64,000 bases of DNA from an uncultured Porphyromonadaceae bacterium (GTDB lineage: Bacteria; Bacteroidota; Bacteroidia; Bacteroidales; Muribaculaceae): the NCBI GenBank assembly GCA_946414395.1, contig CAMKOE010000003.1, positions 46,347 to 110,346 on the forward strand, in the 5' to 3' direction. Made by a program: the position numbers and the translations under genes. The notes beneath the pieces are model-generated. The model ran no database searches. It was not told where the DNA came from and saw nothing but the letters and a program-made list of their open reading frames with translations. Every line of letters starts with the position of its first letter. The first letter of the stretch is position 1. This document shows, one piece after another, positions 1 through 8,414 of this stretch.

Positions 1-584
1 TAGATGATAAAGGCCAGTATCATGCCCAGGGCCATCGCGGCATCGGTCGAGGCTTCCTGCTCGTTGCCGTCCTGCTGCCACGTGACATTGCGCACATTCA
101 GGTTGATGTGGGTCTCGTCGATGATCTGCTGCAGGTTAGGGATGCCTGCAGCGGCGAGGCGCGCCTTCTGGATCGTGTCGGTCAAGGCGTTGTCCACGCT
201 CATGACCAGCGCCGGCGGAATGGTGCCCTCGCTATAGATGTTGACCTGGGCACTCGTCTCCACATCCCGCGGGATGACGATGATGGCTGTGATGCTGCCG
301 TTGGCCTTGTCATAGAACTCACGCGCGTCGGTCACCGTGTCGCCCTTGATGGCGACAAAATTGTACAGGTTATCGCTCTGCAGGGCCGAGGCATACTTCC
401 CCGTCTCGTCGATAACGGCGATCTGCTGCGTCTGGTTGCCGCTGTTGTTCAGATACTCCATCAGGATGGGAATCGCACCGATAAAGACGATGAGGAACGG
501 CAGCAACAAGGTCAGGATGATGAATGACTTGCGCCCGACAATCGACATGTATTCACGGGCGATGATGAGGCGAAGTTTATCCAT
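1..584 (-). CDS. ABC transporter permease, ABC-2/NatB type (3' end outside window)
   Basis: The reverse strand is open from an ATG at 584 to the window edge (about 194 codons). It begins MDKLRLIIAREYMSIVGRKS and runs into a hydrophobic first helix (about residues 20-38). A long polar extracytoplasmic segment follows, and a second hydrophobic stretch starts at the window edge. A short cytoplasmic N-terminus, helix 1, large external loop and then a helix bundle is the layout of ABC-2 permeases of the NatB/ABC-type Na+ or drug efflux group. Its start overlaps the stop of the upstream ATPase by 8 nt (ATGGATAA), implying translational coupling. The substrate cannot be told. It is absent from the ORF track because it runs off the window. 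Confidence 0.85.
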   Translation of the reverse strand, partial: MDKLRLIIAREYMSIVGRKSFIILTLLLPFLIVFIGAIPILMEYLNNSGNQTQQIAVIDETGKYASALQSDNLYNFVAIKGDTVTDAREFYDKANGSITAIIVIPRDVETSAQVNIYSEGTIPPALVMSVDNALTDTIQKARLAAAGIPNLQQIIDETHINLNVRNVTWQQDGNEQEASTDAAMALGMILAFII

Positions 585-1491
585 TGTTCTCGTTGTTTTT
601 AGATTTGACAGTCTCGATAAATATTTCATTCATGCTGGGCAACACCTCGGTGAAGCCGGTCAGCCTGTAGTGCTCATTGAGCCATGAGATGGCGTCGCGC
701 ACCTGCACGCCCTGGGCGAGTTTGATGCGGGTGTCATGCTTGACGGGATCGGGGGGCAACAAGGTGAACAGGGCGGCGTTGGGCTCGATTGTGTCGGGCG
801 ACTGCACGGCAATGATGTTCTTCTTGTGCTGCTGCTTCACCTCGTCCACGCTGCCGGTGAGGACCACATGGGAGTGGTTGAGCAGGGTAATCTGCTGGCA
901 GACCTCCTCGACCGACGCCATGTTGTGGGTCGAGAACAGGATGGTGCTGCCCTGGTCGCGCAGGGCCAGGATCTCGACCTTCAACTGCTCGGCATTCACG
1001 GGGTCAAATCCCGAGAACGGCTCATCAAAGATGAGCAACGGCGGGCGGTGGATGACGGTCGCGATGAACTGAACCTTCTGCTGCATGCCCTTGGACAGGG
1101 CCTCCACCTTCTTGTTTTCCCACTCCTTGAGGTCAAAGCGGTCGAGCCACCAGTGCATCGAGGCCACTGCATCGGCCTTGGTCATGCCCTTGAGGCGACC
1201 CAGATAGACGATGTGGTCGCCCACCTTCATCTTCTTGTACAGTCCCCGTTCCTCGGGCAGATAGCCGATGTGGACAATGTCATCATCGGTCATCGCCTTG
1301 CCATTGAGGGTGACAGTGCCCTCGTCGGCAGCGATAATGCGGTTTATGATGCGTATGAGCGTGCTCTTGCCGGCACCGTTGGGCCCCAGCAGGCCATAGA
1401 TGCACCCTTGGGGCACCTGCATGGAAACGCCAGCCAGGGCGGTATGGCCCTCATACCGTTTCACTACATTATTTATATCCAAAAATGCCAT
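577..1491 (-). CDS. ABC transporter ATP-binding protein (NatA/CcmA-like)
   Basis: This 304-residue ATPase energises the permease encoded immediately downstream. The Walker A motif GPNGAGKST lies near residue 38, the signature is the degenerate ALSKGMQQK, and Walker B with its catalytic Glu is LLIFDEPFSGFDP; the switch His is in FSTHN. The C-terminal 80 residues form the extra domain common in NatA-type exporters. The ORF-track start at 1497 is a TTG; the ATG at 1491 (MAFLDINNVVKRY) fits the family better. The 3' end overlaps the permease start. It is probably a two-gene exporter for ions, lipids or antimicrobials; specificity is unknown. Confidence 0.9.
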   Translation of the reverse strand: MAFLDINNVVKRYEGHTALAGVSMQVPQGCIYGLLGPNGAGKSTLIRIINRIIAADEGTVTLNGKAMTDDDIVHIGYLPEERGLYKKMKVGDHIVYLGRLKGMTKADAVASMHWWLDRFDLKEWENKKVEALSKGMQQKVQFIATVIHRPPLLIFDEPFSGFDPVNAEQLKVEILALRDQGSTILFSTHNMASVEEVCQQITLLNHSHVVLTGSVDEVKQQHKKNIIAVQSPDTIEPNAALFTLLPPDPVKHDTRIKLAQGVQVRDAISWLNEHYRLTGFTEVLPSMNEIFIETVKSKNNENNG

Positions 1492-1659
1492 AAACAAATA
1501 ATTTTGTTAGTCAATTCCTGCAATCGGTTACCGCATGAAGCGGTCCATTGCAAAGGTAATCCTTCTTTAACATATAGACGCACCACAATGGCAAAAAACT
1601 ACACCACAGTCTCTTTTTATTCACCTTTTTCATCAGGCGATGAGTAAAAAAAACAATTA

Positions 1660-1694
1660 TTTGGCCCAAATGCCACACTTTTATTATATATTTG
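1660..1694 (+). promoter_or_regulatory. Predicted Bacteroidetes promoter for the DUF4923 lipoprotein gene
   Basis: TTTG at 1660-1663 and TATATTTG at 1687-1694 match the -33/-7 consensus (TTTG, about 19-23 nt, TAnnTTTG) with a 23-nt spacer. This puts the transcription start near 1699, giving a leader of roughly 35-40 nt before the ATG at 1736. Confidence 0.55.
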
Positions 1695-1735
1695 CGGCAA
1701 ACAGCAACGAATTCTTATCAATAAAAACTGAAGAA

Positions 1736-2434
1736 ATGATGAAAAAACTACTATGCATGATGTTGACAGCGGTGATGCTGTTGTGTTCAGGTTGCACGAC
1801 CGGTCTGCTGGGCGGACTGGGCGGAGAGAATACTGGCAACGGGGGTGTGAGCAGCGGGGGCGGACTGGGAGACATCCTGGGAGGCGTCCTGGGAGGTGTA
1901 CTCGGCACGCTGGGCTCGCAGAACACGGTTGACGGCCTGCTGGGACTCGTCATCGGCAGTATCAAGATCCAGGAGAGCGAACTCTACGGCACCTGGTATT
2001 ACACCCAGCCCACCTGTGCCTTCACCAGCGAGAACCTGCTGGCCAAGGCTGGCGGCGCCATCGCCGCCGAGAACTGCAAGGAAAAACTGCAGCCCGTCTA
2101 TAACGCCGTGGGCATCAGTTCCCAGAACACCCAATTCCAGTTTACCCAGGATCACCAGTTTGCCGGCAAGGTCAAGGGTATCCCCCTGAGCGGCACCTAC
2201 ACCTATGACGCCTCGACAGGCACCCTCAGGCTCAAGACCATGCTCTTCTCGACCAATGCCTACGTCACCCGCACGACCCACGGGCTGGGACTCACCTTCG
2301 AGAGCAAGAACCTCTTGAAGGTGCTTCAAGTGGCTGCTGCCATGAGCGGCAACAGCACGCTCCAGACGGTGGGTGACCTGAGCAAGCAGTATGACGGCGT
2401 GCGCCTCGGCTTTGACATTGCCCGGGCCAACTGA
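1736..2434 (+). CDS. DUF4923 family lipoprotein
   Basis: This predicted lipoprotein has 232 residues. The ORF track starts at 1640, but the ATG ATG at 1736/1739 begins a classical lipoprotein signal (MMKKLLCMMLTAVMLLCSGC) and follows a promoter, so it is preferred. After the Cys comes a Gly/Leu-rich repeat segment, then the DUF4923 core: LYGTWYYTQPTCAFTSENLL, a Phe-rich FQFTQDHQFAGKVKG strand, GTYTYDASTGTLRLK, and the closing GVRLGFDIA. Such proteins resemble lipocalin-like beta barrels in Bacteroidetes, but no activity is known. A paralogue lies at 50476-51084. It converges with the histidine kinase gene. Confidence 0.8.
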   Translation: MMKKLLCMMLTAVMLLCSGCTTGLLGGLGGENTGNGGVSSGGGLGDILGGVLGGVLGTLGSQNTVDGLLGLVIGSIKIQESELYGTWYYTQPTCAFTSENLLAKAGGAIAAENCKEKLQPVYNAVGISSQNTQFQFTQDHQFAGKVKGIPLSGTYTYDASTGTLRLKTMLFSTNAYVTRTTHGLGLTFESKNLLKVLQVAAAMSGNSTLQTVGDLSKQYDGVRLGFDIARAN

Positions 2435-2543
2435 GCAGAGTAACACCGCCCAGCCTCACGCCACGGCGCCAGGACACGCAGGTTTTTCTAACAACTAATC
2501 AATCTTGATTGCCCTGATTGGCGTCCGCTGCCGAACTGTAACA

Positions 2544-3464
2544 TTATTTCTTAATGGAGAAATCGAAGCGCAGTCCGCCCCCCTCGGCGGGTTGCGCCTT
2601 GATTGTTCCGCCATGCAGGACAATGGCGTTCTTGACGATGGCAAGTCCCAGTCCAGTCCCGCCCAGGGAACGGCTGCGACCCTTGTCGAGCCGGTAAAAG
2701 CGCTCAAAGATGCGGGAGAGGTGTTCTTCCCCCACCCCATTGCCGTTGTCGGCAAACGTGAAATGCCACTCGTCAACACCTTCTTGAGCCCTGATCTCGA
2801 TGGATTTGTGCATTCCGGCATAGTTGATCGCATTATCCATCAGGTTGCGGAAGACACTATATATCAACGACTTGTTTCCATCGACGATAATACCTTGGGG
2901 CAGATGATTATACACCGTCATGTGCCTGCGCTCAGCCGACAGGGCTGTCTCCTGGACGATGTCGGCCACGATGCGTGACACATCCACGCGCTCCATCGTT
3001 ATCATGTCGGCGGCATAGTCCATGCGGTTCAGTGTCGAGAGGTCTTGCAGCAGGGCCGTGAGGCGCCGGGCCTGGGACTGTGCCCGTTCCAGGAACTGCC
3101 GCTGCACGCCGGAGTCCATGTCGGGGTGCTCGAGCATTGTGTCGGTGTAGCCCAGGATGCTGGCCACGGGAGTCTTGAGTTCGTGGGCGATGTTCTGGGT
3201 GAGTTCACGGCGCATCTGGTTTTCCTTATCGGCCTGCTCGCGGCTGATGCGGTCGTCCATGCGCCGGGCATAGCGGTGGAGCATCACTCCCAGGACGGCC
3301 ATCATCACGGCAGAGAACAGCAGCAGGTGCCAGTCGCTGGTTTCCTCCAGCGGGCGGATGAAATAGCGGTCATAGTCCTCAAACAGGACAAAGATACCAG
3401 CGTAGATGATGAAAATCACCATCACGCTGATAAACATCTTGTTGCCTTCGGACAATTTTCTCAT
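2544..3464 (-). CDS. Sensor histidine kinase, PhoR-like
   Basis: This 306-residue membrane sensor partners the response regulator encoded just upstream. Two transmembrane helices (about residues 10-28 and 46-64) flank a very short external loop (about 18 residues), so it probably does not bind a large periplasmic ligand. The phospho-acceptor His is about residue 94 in NIAHELKTPVASILGY. The ATPase domain has the N box (RNLMDNAINYA), a G1 box (FADNGNGVGE), the F box IFERFYRLDKGRSR and a G2 box (GGTGLGLAIVK). The ATG at 3464 overlaps the regulator stop as TGATG; the track's 3467 start is GTG. Linkage to a Na/Pi symporter suggests phosphate signalling (inference). Confidence 0.92.
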   Translation of the reverse strand: MRKLSEGNKMFISVMVIFIIYAGIFVLFEDYDRYFIRPLEETSDWHLLLFSAVMMAVLGVMLHRYARRMDDRISREQADKENQMRRELTQNIAHELKTPVASILGYTDTMLEHPDMDSGVQRQFLERAQSQARRLTALLQDLSTLNRMDYAADMITMERVDVSRIVADIVQETALSAERRHMTVYNHLPQGIIVDGNKSLIYSVFRNLMDNAINYAGMHKSIEIRAQEGVDEWHFTFADNGNGVGEEHLSRIFERFYRLDKGRSRSLGGTGLGLAIVKNAIVLHGGTIKAQPAEGGGLRFDFSIKK

Positions 3465-4147
3465 CACACGACAAACAAGTAGCCAAACCCATGACGGGTG
3501 ACGATACAGGACGAGTAGCGCCCGATCTTCTTGCGCATGCGGGTGATGTTCACGTCCACCGTGCGGTCGGTGACAACGACCTCACGCGGCCACACCCTGT
3601 CGAGCACATCCTGGCGTGAGAACACCTGCCCGCGGTTGCCCAGCAACAGGTGCAGCAGGTCAAACTCGGTCCTGGTCAGCGACACGGGTTCGCCATCGAC
3701 GGTCACCGTCATCTTGCTCAGGTCCATCACCAGTCCCTCATAACTCAATCGCGTGGCCTCGTTGCCGGCATCAGGGCTAGTGCGGGCCAGCACCGCCTTG
3801 ACCCTGGCCATCACCTCGCGCACCGAGAAGGGCTTGGAGATGTAATCATCGGCTCCCAGGTCAAAGCCATGCAACTTGTCCTTCTCGTCGCCCAGGGCGG
3901 TGAGAAAAATGATGGGGATGGAGGCCGTGTCGTCACTGTTCCTGAGGCGGTCGGCGAGTTCAAAGCCCGACATGCCAGGCATCATCACGTCGAGCAGGAG
4001 CAGGTCATAGCGTGACACGCCCTTCTCGAGGGCTTCCTGGCCCGAATAGGCGACATCGGCCTGATAACCAGCCGCCGAGAGGTTGAACTGCAGGATCTCG
4101 CACAGGTCGCGCTCGTCATCTACTACTAATATCCTTTGCTTCATCAT
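3464..4147 (-). CDS. Response regulator, OmpR/PhoB family
   Basis: This is a 227-residue two-domain regulator. The receiver domain has the acidic pocket VVDDERD, phospho-acceptor Asp about residue 53 (LLLLDVMMPG), the Thr of FLTALGD and the Lys of ISKPFS. The C-terminal winged helix shows SLTRTEFDLLHLLLGNRGQV, VVVTDRTVDVNITRMRKKIG and a final GFGYLFVV. This wing arrangement binds tandem direct repeats with 11-bp period in PhoB/OmpR relatives, and such repeats occur 1.8 kb away (5964-5992). It is followed by the kinase with a 1-nt stop/start overlap. It has its own -7 box 8 nt from the ATG. Confidence 0.94.
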   Translation of the reverse strand: MMKQRILVVDDERDLCEILQFNLSAAGYQADVAYSGQEALEKGVSRYDLLLLDVMMPGMSGFELADRLRNSDDTASIPIIFLTALGDEKDKLHGFDLGADDYISKPFSVREVMARVKAVLARTSPDAGNEATRLSYEGLVMDLSKMTVTVDGEPVSLTRTEFDLLHLLLGNRGQVFSRQDVLDRVWPREVVVTDRTVDVNITRMRKKIGRYSSCIVTRHGFGYLFVV

Positions 4148-4155
4148 AACAGGTG

Positions 4156-4163
4156 CAAATATA
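4156..4163 (-). promoter_or_regulatory. -7 box (TATATTTG) for the regulator-kinase operon; near-leaderless
   Basis: On the reverse strand TATATTTG ends 8 nt before the ATG at 4147. If initiation occurs 4-7 nt after the box, the mRNA begins at or just before the start codon. A weak ATTG lies 19 nt upstream. The box lies between the symporter stop and the regulator start, so the two-component genes can be expressed apart from the symporter. Confidence 0.5.
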
Positions 4164-4197
4164 CAAAAGATTCACTAATTGGCAATCACAAACCTGA

Positions 4198-5889
4198 TTA
4201 CATCTGTCCAAAACGGGCCTCGACCACGTTGATGACATAGTCGCCGAGTTTTTCCAGTTCACCGACCAGGTCACTGTAGGCGGTGCCCAGGGCGTAGTCA
4301 TACTTGCGCTCATTGACGGCCCGGGTGTTGTCGCTCTTCAACTGGTCACGCATGCTGTTGATGTTGTTCTCGTAGTAGTAGGACTGTCCCAGGTCGTGAG
4401 AGTCAAGAGGCTCGCCCAGCACGAGGTTCATCTGGGTCAAGGCATTGTTGCACATGCCGACCATCTCGCCCAGGTGCCGCTGCTGCTCCTCGTCAAATTG
4501 CCTGCCCTGCTGCTCGCGCCGCTGTATCGTGCGTGCCATGCGGTAGCACGAGTCGCCGATGCTCTCGATTTCACCTATCTCACGCAGCATCTGCCTGACC
4601 TTCATCTTGGAGTCATCGCTCAAGTGGCCGTCGCTCACCTGCTCGAGAAAGCGGGCGATGGAAATCTCGGCCTGGTCGGTGACGTCCTCCTCACGCTCGA
4701 GGTCCTGGTGCAACTGTTCGATGCGATCGGCATCCCGCTCGTTGATCATGTCCTGCACCTTGGCAAACATGTCCTGCACGCGCTTGCCATAGTGGGCAAT
4801 CTCCTTCTGGGCCTGCATGACGGCAATCTCGGGCGTCTGTATCAGGTTGGACTTGATGTACAGCAACTTGAATTCCTCGTTGCTATCACTCTCCTTGCCT
4901 GGCAATATCCAGCGCACGACTTTCTCCATCTGGGGGATAAAACCGATGAGCAGGGCGGTGTTGGCCACATTGAAGCAAGTGTGGAACATGGCCAGCACTA
5001 CCGGCAGGCGCTCACGCTGTCCGCCAACCTCGGGGTCATACCCGACAAAACCGCACACCATGTCGACAAACGGATAGAAGACGCACAGCACCCATATCAC
5101 GCCGAAGACGTTGAACAACAGATGGGCGAGAGCGGCACGACGCGCTTCAGTGTTGGCCCCCAATGCAGCAAGATTGGCTGTAGCGGTCGTGCCTATGTTC
5201 TCTCCCATCACCAGGGCGATGCCCAGATAGATGGGCAACACACCTGTTGAGCATAGCAATATCGTTATCGCCATCACGGCTGCCGACGACTGCACGATGC
5301 AGGTGATGACGGTGCCGATGGCCAGAAAAGCGAGGATGGACAAGTGGCTGCTTGTGTCAAAGGACGAGAAGAACCTCATCACCGCCTCGTTGTGCTCCAG
5401 GTCCAGTTCCTTGCCAGCGCTGCTGAGCAACACCAGCGAGAAGAACATGAAGGCGATGCCAAACAGGAAGTCGCCCTTGTAGCGGTGGCGCTTGTGATAG
5501 ATGAGCAGGATGCCCACCAGGAAGGCCGGAAACACAAAGTTGGTCAAGTCCACATTGTAACCCAGCGACATGATCCATGCCGTGAGCGTGGTGCCGATGT
5601 TGGCACCCATGATGACGCTGATGGCTTGTCCGAGGGTCAGCAGTCCTGCCGAGACAAACGATACGGTCATTACCGTCGTTGCCGATGACGACTGCACGGC
5701 ACAGGTCACCCCGGCACCAGTGAGCATGCCGGTGAAGCGGTTGGTGGTCATGCGCCCCAACACGTGGCGCAGTTGGGGACCAGCCATCTTCTGCAACGCG
5801 GTACTCATCATGCGCATACCAAAGATCAGTAACCCCAGTGTACCCAATATCTTGAGTGTAATATTCAGATAATCATGTGTCATGTTCAT
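4198..5889 (-). CDS. Na/Pi cotransporter family protein with C-terminal PhoU-like domain
   Basis: This 563-residue inner-membrane protein belongs to the PNaS/NptA family (sodium-coupled phosphate transport). Its two inverted repeats carry the family's QSSSATT signature: AVQSSSATTVMT near residue 65 and IVQSSAAVMA near residue 198. About eight to ten hydrophobic segments span residues 10-330. The rest is a soluble helical domain with paired PhoU-like helices and REIGEIESIGDSC, as in YjbB-type proteins. Start is the ATG at 5889, with an in-frame ATG at 5883. It lies upstream of the regulator and kinase genes and is divergent from the VTC polyphosphate polymerase gene, giving a consistent phosphate theme. 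Confidence 0.93.
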   Translation of the reverse strand: MNMTHDYLNITLKILGTLGLLIFGMRMMSTALQKMAGPQLRHVLGRMTTNRFTGMLTGAGVTCAVQSSSATTVMTVSFVSAGLLTLGQAISVIMGANIGTTLTAWIMSLGYNVDLTNFVFPAFLVGILLIYHKRHRYKGDFLFGIAFMFFSLVLLSSAGKELDLEHNEAVMRFFSSFDTSSHLSILAFLAIGTVITCIVQSSAAVMAITILLCSTGVLPIYLGIALVMGENIGTTATANLAALGANTEARRAALAHLLFNVFGVIWVLCVFYPFVDMVCGFVGYDPEVGGQRERLPVVLAMFHTCFNVANTALLIGFIPQMEKVVRWILPGKESDSNEEFKLLYIKSNLIQTPEIAVMQAQKEIAHYGKRVQDMFAKVQDMINERDADRIEQLHQDLEREEDVTDQAEISIARFLEQVSDGHLSDDSKMKVRQMLREIGEIESIGDSCYRMARTIQRREQQGRQFDEEQQRHLGEMVGMCNNALTQMNLVLGEPLDSHDLGQSYYYENNINSMRDQLKSDNTRAVNERKYDYALGTAYSDLVGELEKLGDYVINVVEARFGQM

Positions 5890-5922
5890 TAATAATGTTA
5901 ATTAACCATTTCAAGAATACTG

Positions 5923-5930
5923 CAAAGTTA
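5923..5930 (-). promoter_or_regulatory. -7 box (TAACTTTG) for the Na/Pi symporter gene
   Basis: TAACTTTG on the reverse strand ends 33 nt before the ATG at 5889. No TTTG is seen at the -33 spacing, which would suit an activator-dependent promoter; the 11-bp tandem repeats at 5964-5992 lie about 35-60 bp upstream of this box. Confidence 0.5.
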
Positions 5931-5963
5931 CAAACTACATGTCGGCCTACCGTTTGCGATATC

Positions 5964-5994
5964 ATTACAAAGCGGTTACTATTCTGTTACAATG
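5964..5994. promoter_or_regulatory. Three tandem TTAC motifs with 11-bp period (putative Pho-box-like operator)
   Basis: The divergent promoter region contains TTACAA at 5965, TTACTA at 5976 and TTACAA at 5987, exactly 11 bp apart. OmpR/PhoB-family regulators bind 7-bp direct repeats separated by 4 bp (11-bp period), and such a regulator is encoded 1.8 kb away. A fourth TTACAA at 5928 is out of phase and overlaps the -7 box. That this is the regulator's operator is inference. Confidence 0.45.
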
Positions 5995-6090
5995 ACATCG
6001 GCATTATCATTTTGGTTGAACAATAATAATAATTGGTTGATTTTTGGTTTAAAAAACACAATTCACATATCCAATTTGCGTTAAATATTA

Positions 6091-6098
6091 TATATTTG
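6091..6098 (+). promoter_or_regulatory. -7 box (TATATTTG) for the VTC operon; near-leaderless
   Basis: TATATTTG ends 7 nt before the ATG at 6106, so transcription should begin essentially at the start codon. No well-spaced -33 TTTG is present, consistent with dependence on an activator. Confidence 0.5.
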
Positions 6099-6105
6099 CG
6101 CTTTG

Positions 6106-6906
6106 ATGGACAGCATAATCAGGACATATGACCCTATCACCCTCGACGAGATGAGTGGCATCAAGTTGATGAACCGTACCGACACCAAGTTTGTCACGAC
6201 GGTTGACCGGTTGCGCCTGCTTTTAACGCTTGCCCACGACGCTTACCGCGCCCAAGATATTGACGGACAGCGAATTGCATCCTATTACACGGCCTACTTT
6301 GACACGCCGGACAACAACATGTACATCGTGCACCAGAACGGGCACGCCGGACGTCAGAAACTGCGCATCCGCTCCTATGTGGATTCAGGGCTGAATTTCC
6401 TGGAAGTCAAGACCAAGAACAACCATGGACGCACCAAGAAGAAACGGGTCGACATGGTCGGTTTTGACCCCGCCCGGCCCGACCACGGCATCCGCTTCCT
6501 GCGCCAGGACGAGCAGTACAGGCGCTATGACGAGTTCCTGCGCAAGCACTTGCGCTATGACCCCACGGTGCTCACCGAGCATCTTGAGAACAACTTCAAC
6601 CGCATTACCCTGGTCAACAAGGCCAAGACCGAGCGGCTGACCATCGACATGAACCTGAAGTTCCACAACCTCAAGACCGATAACCGCGCCGACCTCACTG
6701 GGCTGGTCATCATCGAGTTGAAGCGCGATGGCCTGCAGCCGTCACCCATCCTGCACATGCTGCGCGACCTGCGCATCAAGCCCAGCGGCTTCAGCAAGTA
6801 CTGCATGGGGACAGCCCTGACCAATCCCACACTCAAGCGCAACAACTTCAAGGAACGTCTTCACATGATAGACCGCTTAATGGCACAATACAACAATAAT
6901 AATTAA
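6106..6906 (+). CDS. VTC domain-containing polyphosphate polymerase
   Basis: This protein has 266 residues. The VTC fold, related to CYTH/triphosphate tunnel enzymes, polymerises polyphosphate from ATP in yeast Vtc4; bacterial stand-alone versions are presumed to do the same. The expected basic tunnel strands are visible: MNRTDTKFV near the N-terminus, KLRIRSYV, LNFLEVKTKNNHGRTKKKR, the acidic VIIELKRDG, and SGFSKYCMG near the C-terminus. There is no signal peptide, so it is probably cytoplasmic or at the membrane with the DUF4956 partner. The track start (6103) is TTG; the ATG at 6106 is used. It is first gene of a five-gene operon and is divergent from the Na/Pi symporter gene. Confidence 0.88.
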   Translation: MDSIIRTYDPITLDEMSGIKLMNRTDTKFVTTVDRLRLLLTLAHDAYRAQDIDGQRIASYYTAYFDTPDNNMYIVHQNGHAGRQKLRIRSYVDSGLNFLEVKTKNNHGRTKKKRVDMVGFDPARPDHGIRFLRQDEQYRRYDEFLRKHLRYDPTVLTEHLENNFNRITLVNKAKTERLTIDMNLKFHNLKTDNRADLTGLVIIELKRDGLQPSPILHMLRDLRIKPSGFSKYCMGTALTNPTLKRNNFKERLHMIDRLMAQYNNNN

Positions 6907-6939
6907 ACACATACACGGCTTATTTAATCAGATATAATC

Positions 6940-7680
6940 ATGATGATGCTACTACTTCAAGACCTAGGACTAGAGAACGGCGTTGATGCTGTTCAAGAGA
7001 TTGCCAAGAGTGGCATGAACTTCAGGTGGATTGATCCCGCCGGCGTCACCGAGATGCTGGCGCGCTTCGGCTTTTTCTTGCTGGTAGTGTGGTTTATCGT
7101 GTATTTCCTCTACTACCGCAAGACCCACCGCCGCGACTACTTTTTCACTCTCGTACTGCTCAGTGTGAGCATCTTTTTCCTGATCTACCTGCTGGGAAGC
7201 GTTAAGGTCAAGATCGGCTTTGCACTGGGACTGTTTGCCATCTTCGGCGTGCTGCGTTATCGCACCGAGACGATACCCGTGCGCGAGATGTCATATATGT
7301 TTGGCGTGATCAGCCTTTCGGTCATCAACGCGCTGGCCGACTCGCTGAGTTTTGTCGAGTTGCTGCTGCCCAATGTGGCGATAGCCGCTCTCATCTGGTT
7401 GTTTGAGCGGTTTGTCCTGCGAGCCAACCTGTCGAGCAAGTTGGTGCTCTATGACCGCATCGAACTCATCACCCCCGACCGCCGCGAGGAACTGCTCGAA
7501 GACCTGCGCAAGCGCACGGGCCTGAATATAACCAAGGTCAACGTGGGGTCGGTCGATTTTCTCAAGGATACCGCTATACTCAAGATTGAATATGAACACG
7601 ATGGCGGCGATCGCAGTCACATCAATGACACATTAAAAATACCGAAATACGAATGGCAAGACGTAAAAGAAAACAACTAG
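6940..7680 (+). CDS. DUF4956 domain membrane protein (VTC partner)
   Basis: This inner-membrane protein has 246 residues. It has a short amphipathic N-terminus, then about four helices (roughly residues 40-60, 70-86, 88-105 and 135-155), with the conserved GLFAIFGVLRYRTETIPVREM between helices 3 and 4, which is typical of DUF4956. The C-terminal 95 residues are soluble alpha/beta (ELITPDRREELLEDLRKRTG). DUF4956 genes are recurrently found beside VTC-domain genes; one reasonable role is to anchor the polymerase or route its product across the membrane (inference). It lies 33 nt after the VTC gene and its 3' end overlaps the next gene by 28 nt. Confidence 0.85.
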   Translation: MMMLLLQDLGLENGVDAVQEIAKSGMNFRWIDPAGVTEMLARFGFFLLVVWFIVYFLYYRKTHRRDYFFTLVLLSVSIFFLIYLLGSVKVKIGFALGLFAIFGVLRYRTETIPVREMSYMFGVISLSVINALADSLSFVELLLPNVAIAALIWLFERFVLRANLSSKLVLYDRIELITPDRREELLEDLRKRTGLNITKVNVGSVDFLKDTAILKIEYEHDGGDRSHINDTLKIPKYEWQDVKENN

Positions 7681-8411
7681 CCATCGCGCTGCTGGCATTG
7701 TGCGCCGCATTCATCCCGACACCGTCCCATGCCGACGATGCCGGGCTTGTGCTTAGTGCCGAGGCTTCACACAAGTTTAACAAGAAACTGAGTATGGGCA
7801 TCGAGGCCGAATTCCGCTCCCGCAACAACTTCCGCACCGCCGACCGTGTCAGCCTGGGAGCCGACGTGAGTTACAAGGTGCTGCCGTGGCTCAAGGCCAG
7901 CGGCGGCTACTGCCTGCTCATCGACAACAACCGCGAGGACCTCACCTACCAGGATGATGGCGTGTCCTACAATAACTGGCGTCCCAGTTACTGGGGCGTG
8001 AGGCACCGCTTCAACGTGTCGCTCACGGGCAGTTACAAGATCCAGCGCGTGGAGGTGAGCCTGCGCGAGCGTTGGCAATACACTTATCGCCGCACAAGGG
8101 TTATCGACAACTTCGACTTTGACGAGGGCGTGTGGGAAGACCACAACGTCCGCGGCAAGGGCAAGAACGTGCTGCGCAGCCGCCTGCAGGCCGAGTGGGA
8201 CATCCCCAAGTGCAAGTTTGACCCGTTTGCCAGCGTGGAGTTCCACACGACCGACATGCTCGAGAAGACGCGCTTCATCGCCGGTGTGGCACACAGCATC
8301 AAGAAGACACATGAGTTCAAACTCTATTACCGCTTCCAGTTGACCAACAGACATGCCAGCGATGAGCCCAACATCCACATGCTGGGCATGGGATACACTT
8401 ACAAGTTCTAA
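7653..8411 (+). CDS. DUF2490 domain outer-membrane protein
   Basis: This 252-residue secreted beta-barrel protein has a basic N-terminus and signal peptide (ALLALCAAFIPTPSHA) followed by alternating amphipathic strands rich in Tyr, Arg and Trp, such as RHRFNVSLTGSYKI and VEVSLRERWQYTY. It ends in the aromatic GMGYTYKF typical of outer-membrane barrels. DUF2490 proteins are small barrels of unknown role in Bacteroidetes. The 28-nt overlap with the DUF4956 gene argues for coupled translation and a shared function with the VTC pair. It could form an exit route or anchor at the outer membrane (inference). Confidence 0.82.
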   Translation: MARRKRKQLAIALLALCAAFIPTPSHADDAGLVLSAEASHKFNKKLSMGIEAEFRSRNNFRTADRVSLGADVSYKVLPWLKASGGYCLLIDNNREDLTYQDDGVSYNNWRPSYWGVRHRFNVSLTGSYKIQRVEVSLRERWQYTYRRTRVIDNFDFDEGVWEDHNVRGKGKNVLRSRLQAEWDIPKCKFDPFASVEFHTTDMLEKTRFIAGVAHSIKKTHEFKLYYRFQLTNRHASDEPNIHMLGMGYTYKF

Positions 8412-8414
8412 AAG

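Noticed and set aside
736-1647. Long forward ORFs (for example 736-1647, 4396-5250, 9699-11051 minus, 22341-24284 minus, 58181-59179, 59910-61466)
   Set aside because: They are antisense or frame-shifted shadows of clear genes in GC-rich DNA; their translations are low-complexity, His/Leu/Val-rich and show no family motifs.
2435-2543. Riboswitch or terminator between the DUF4923 and histidine kinase genes
   Set aside because: No stable hairpin or conserved aptamer-like motif was recognised.
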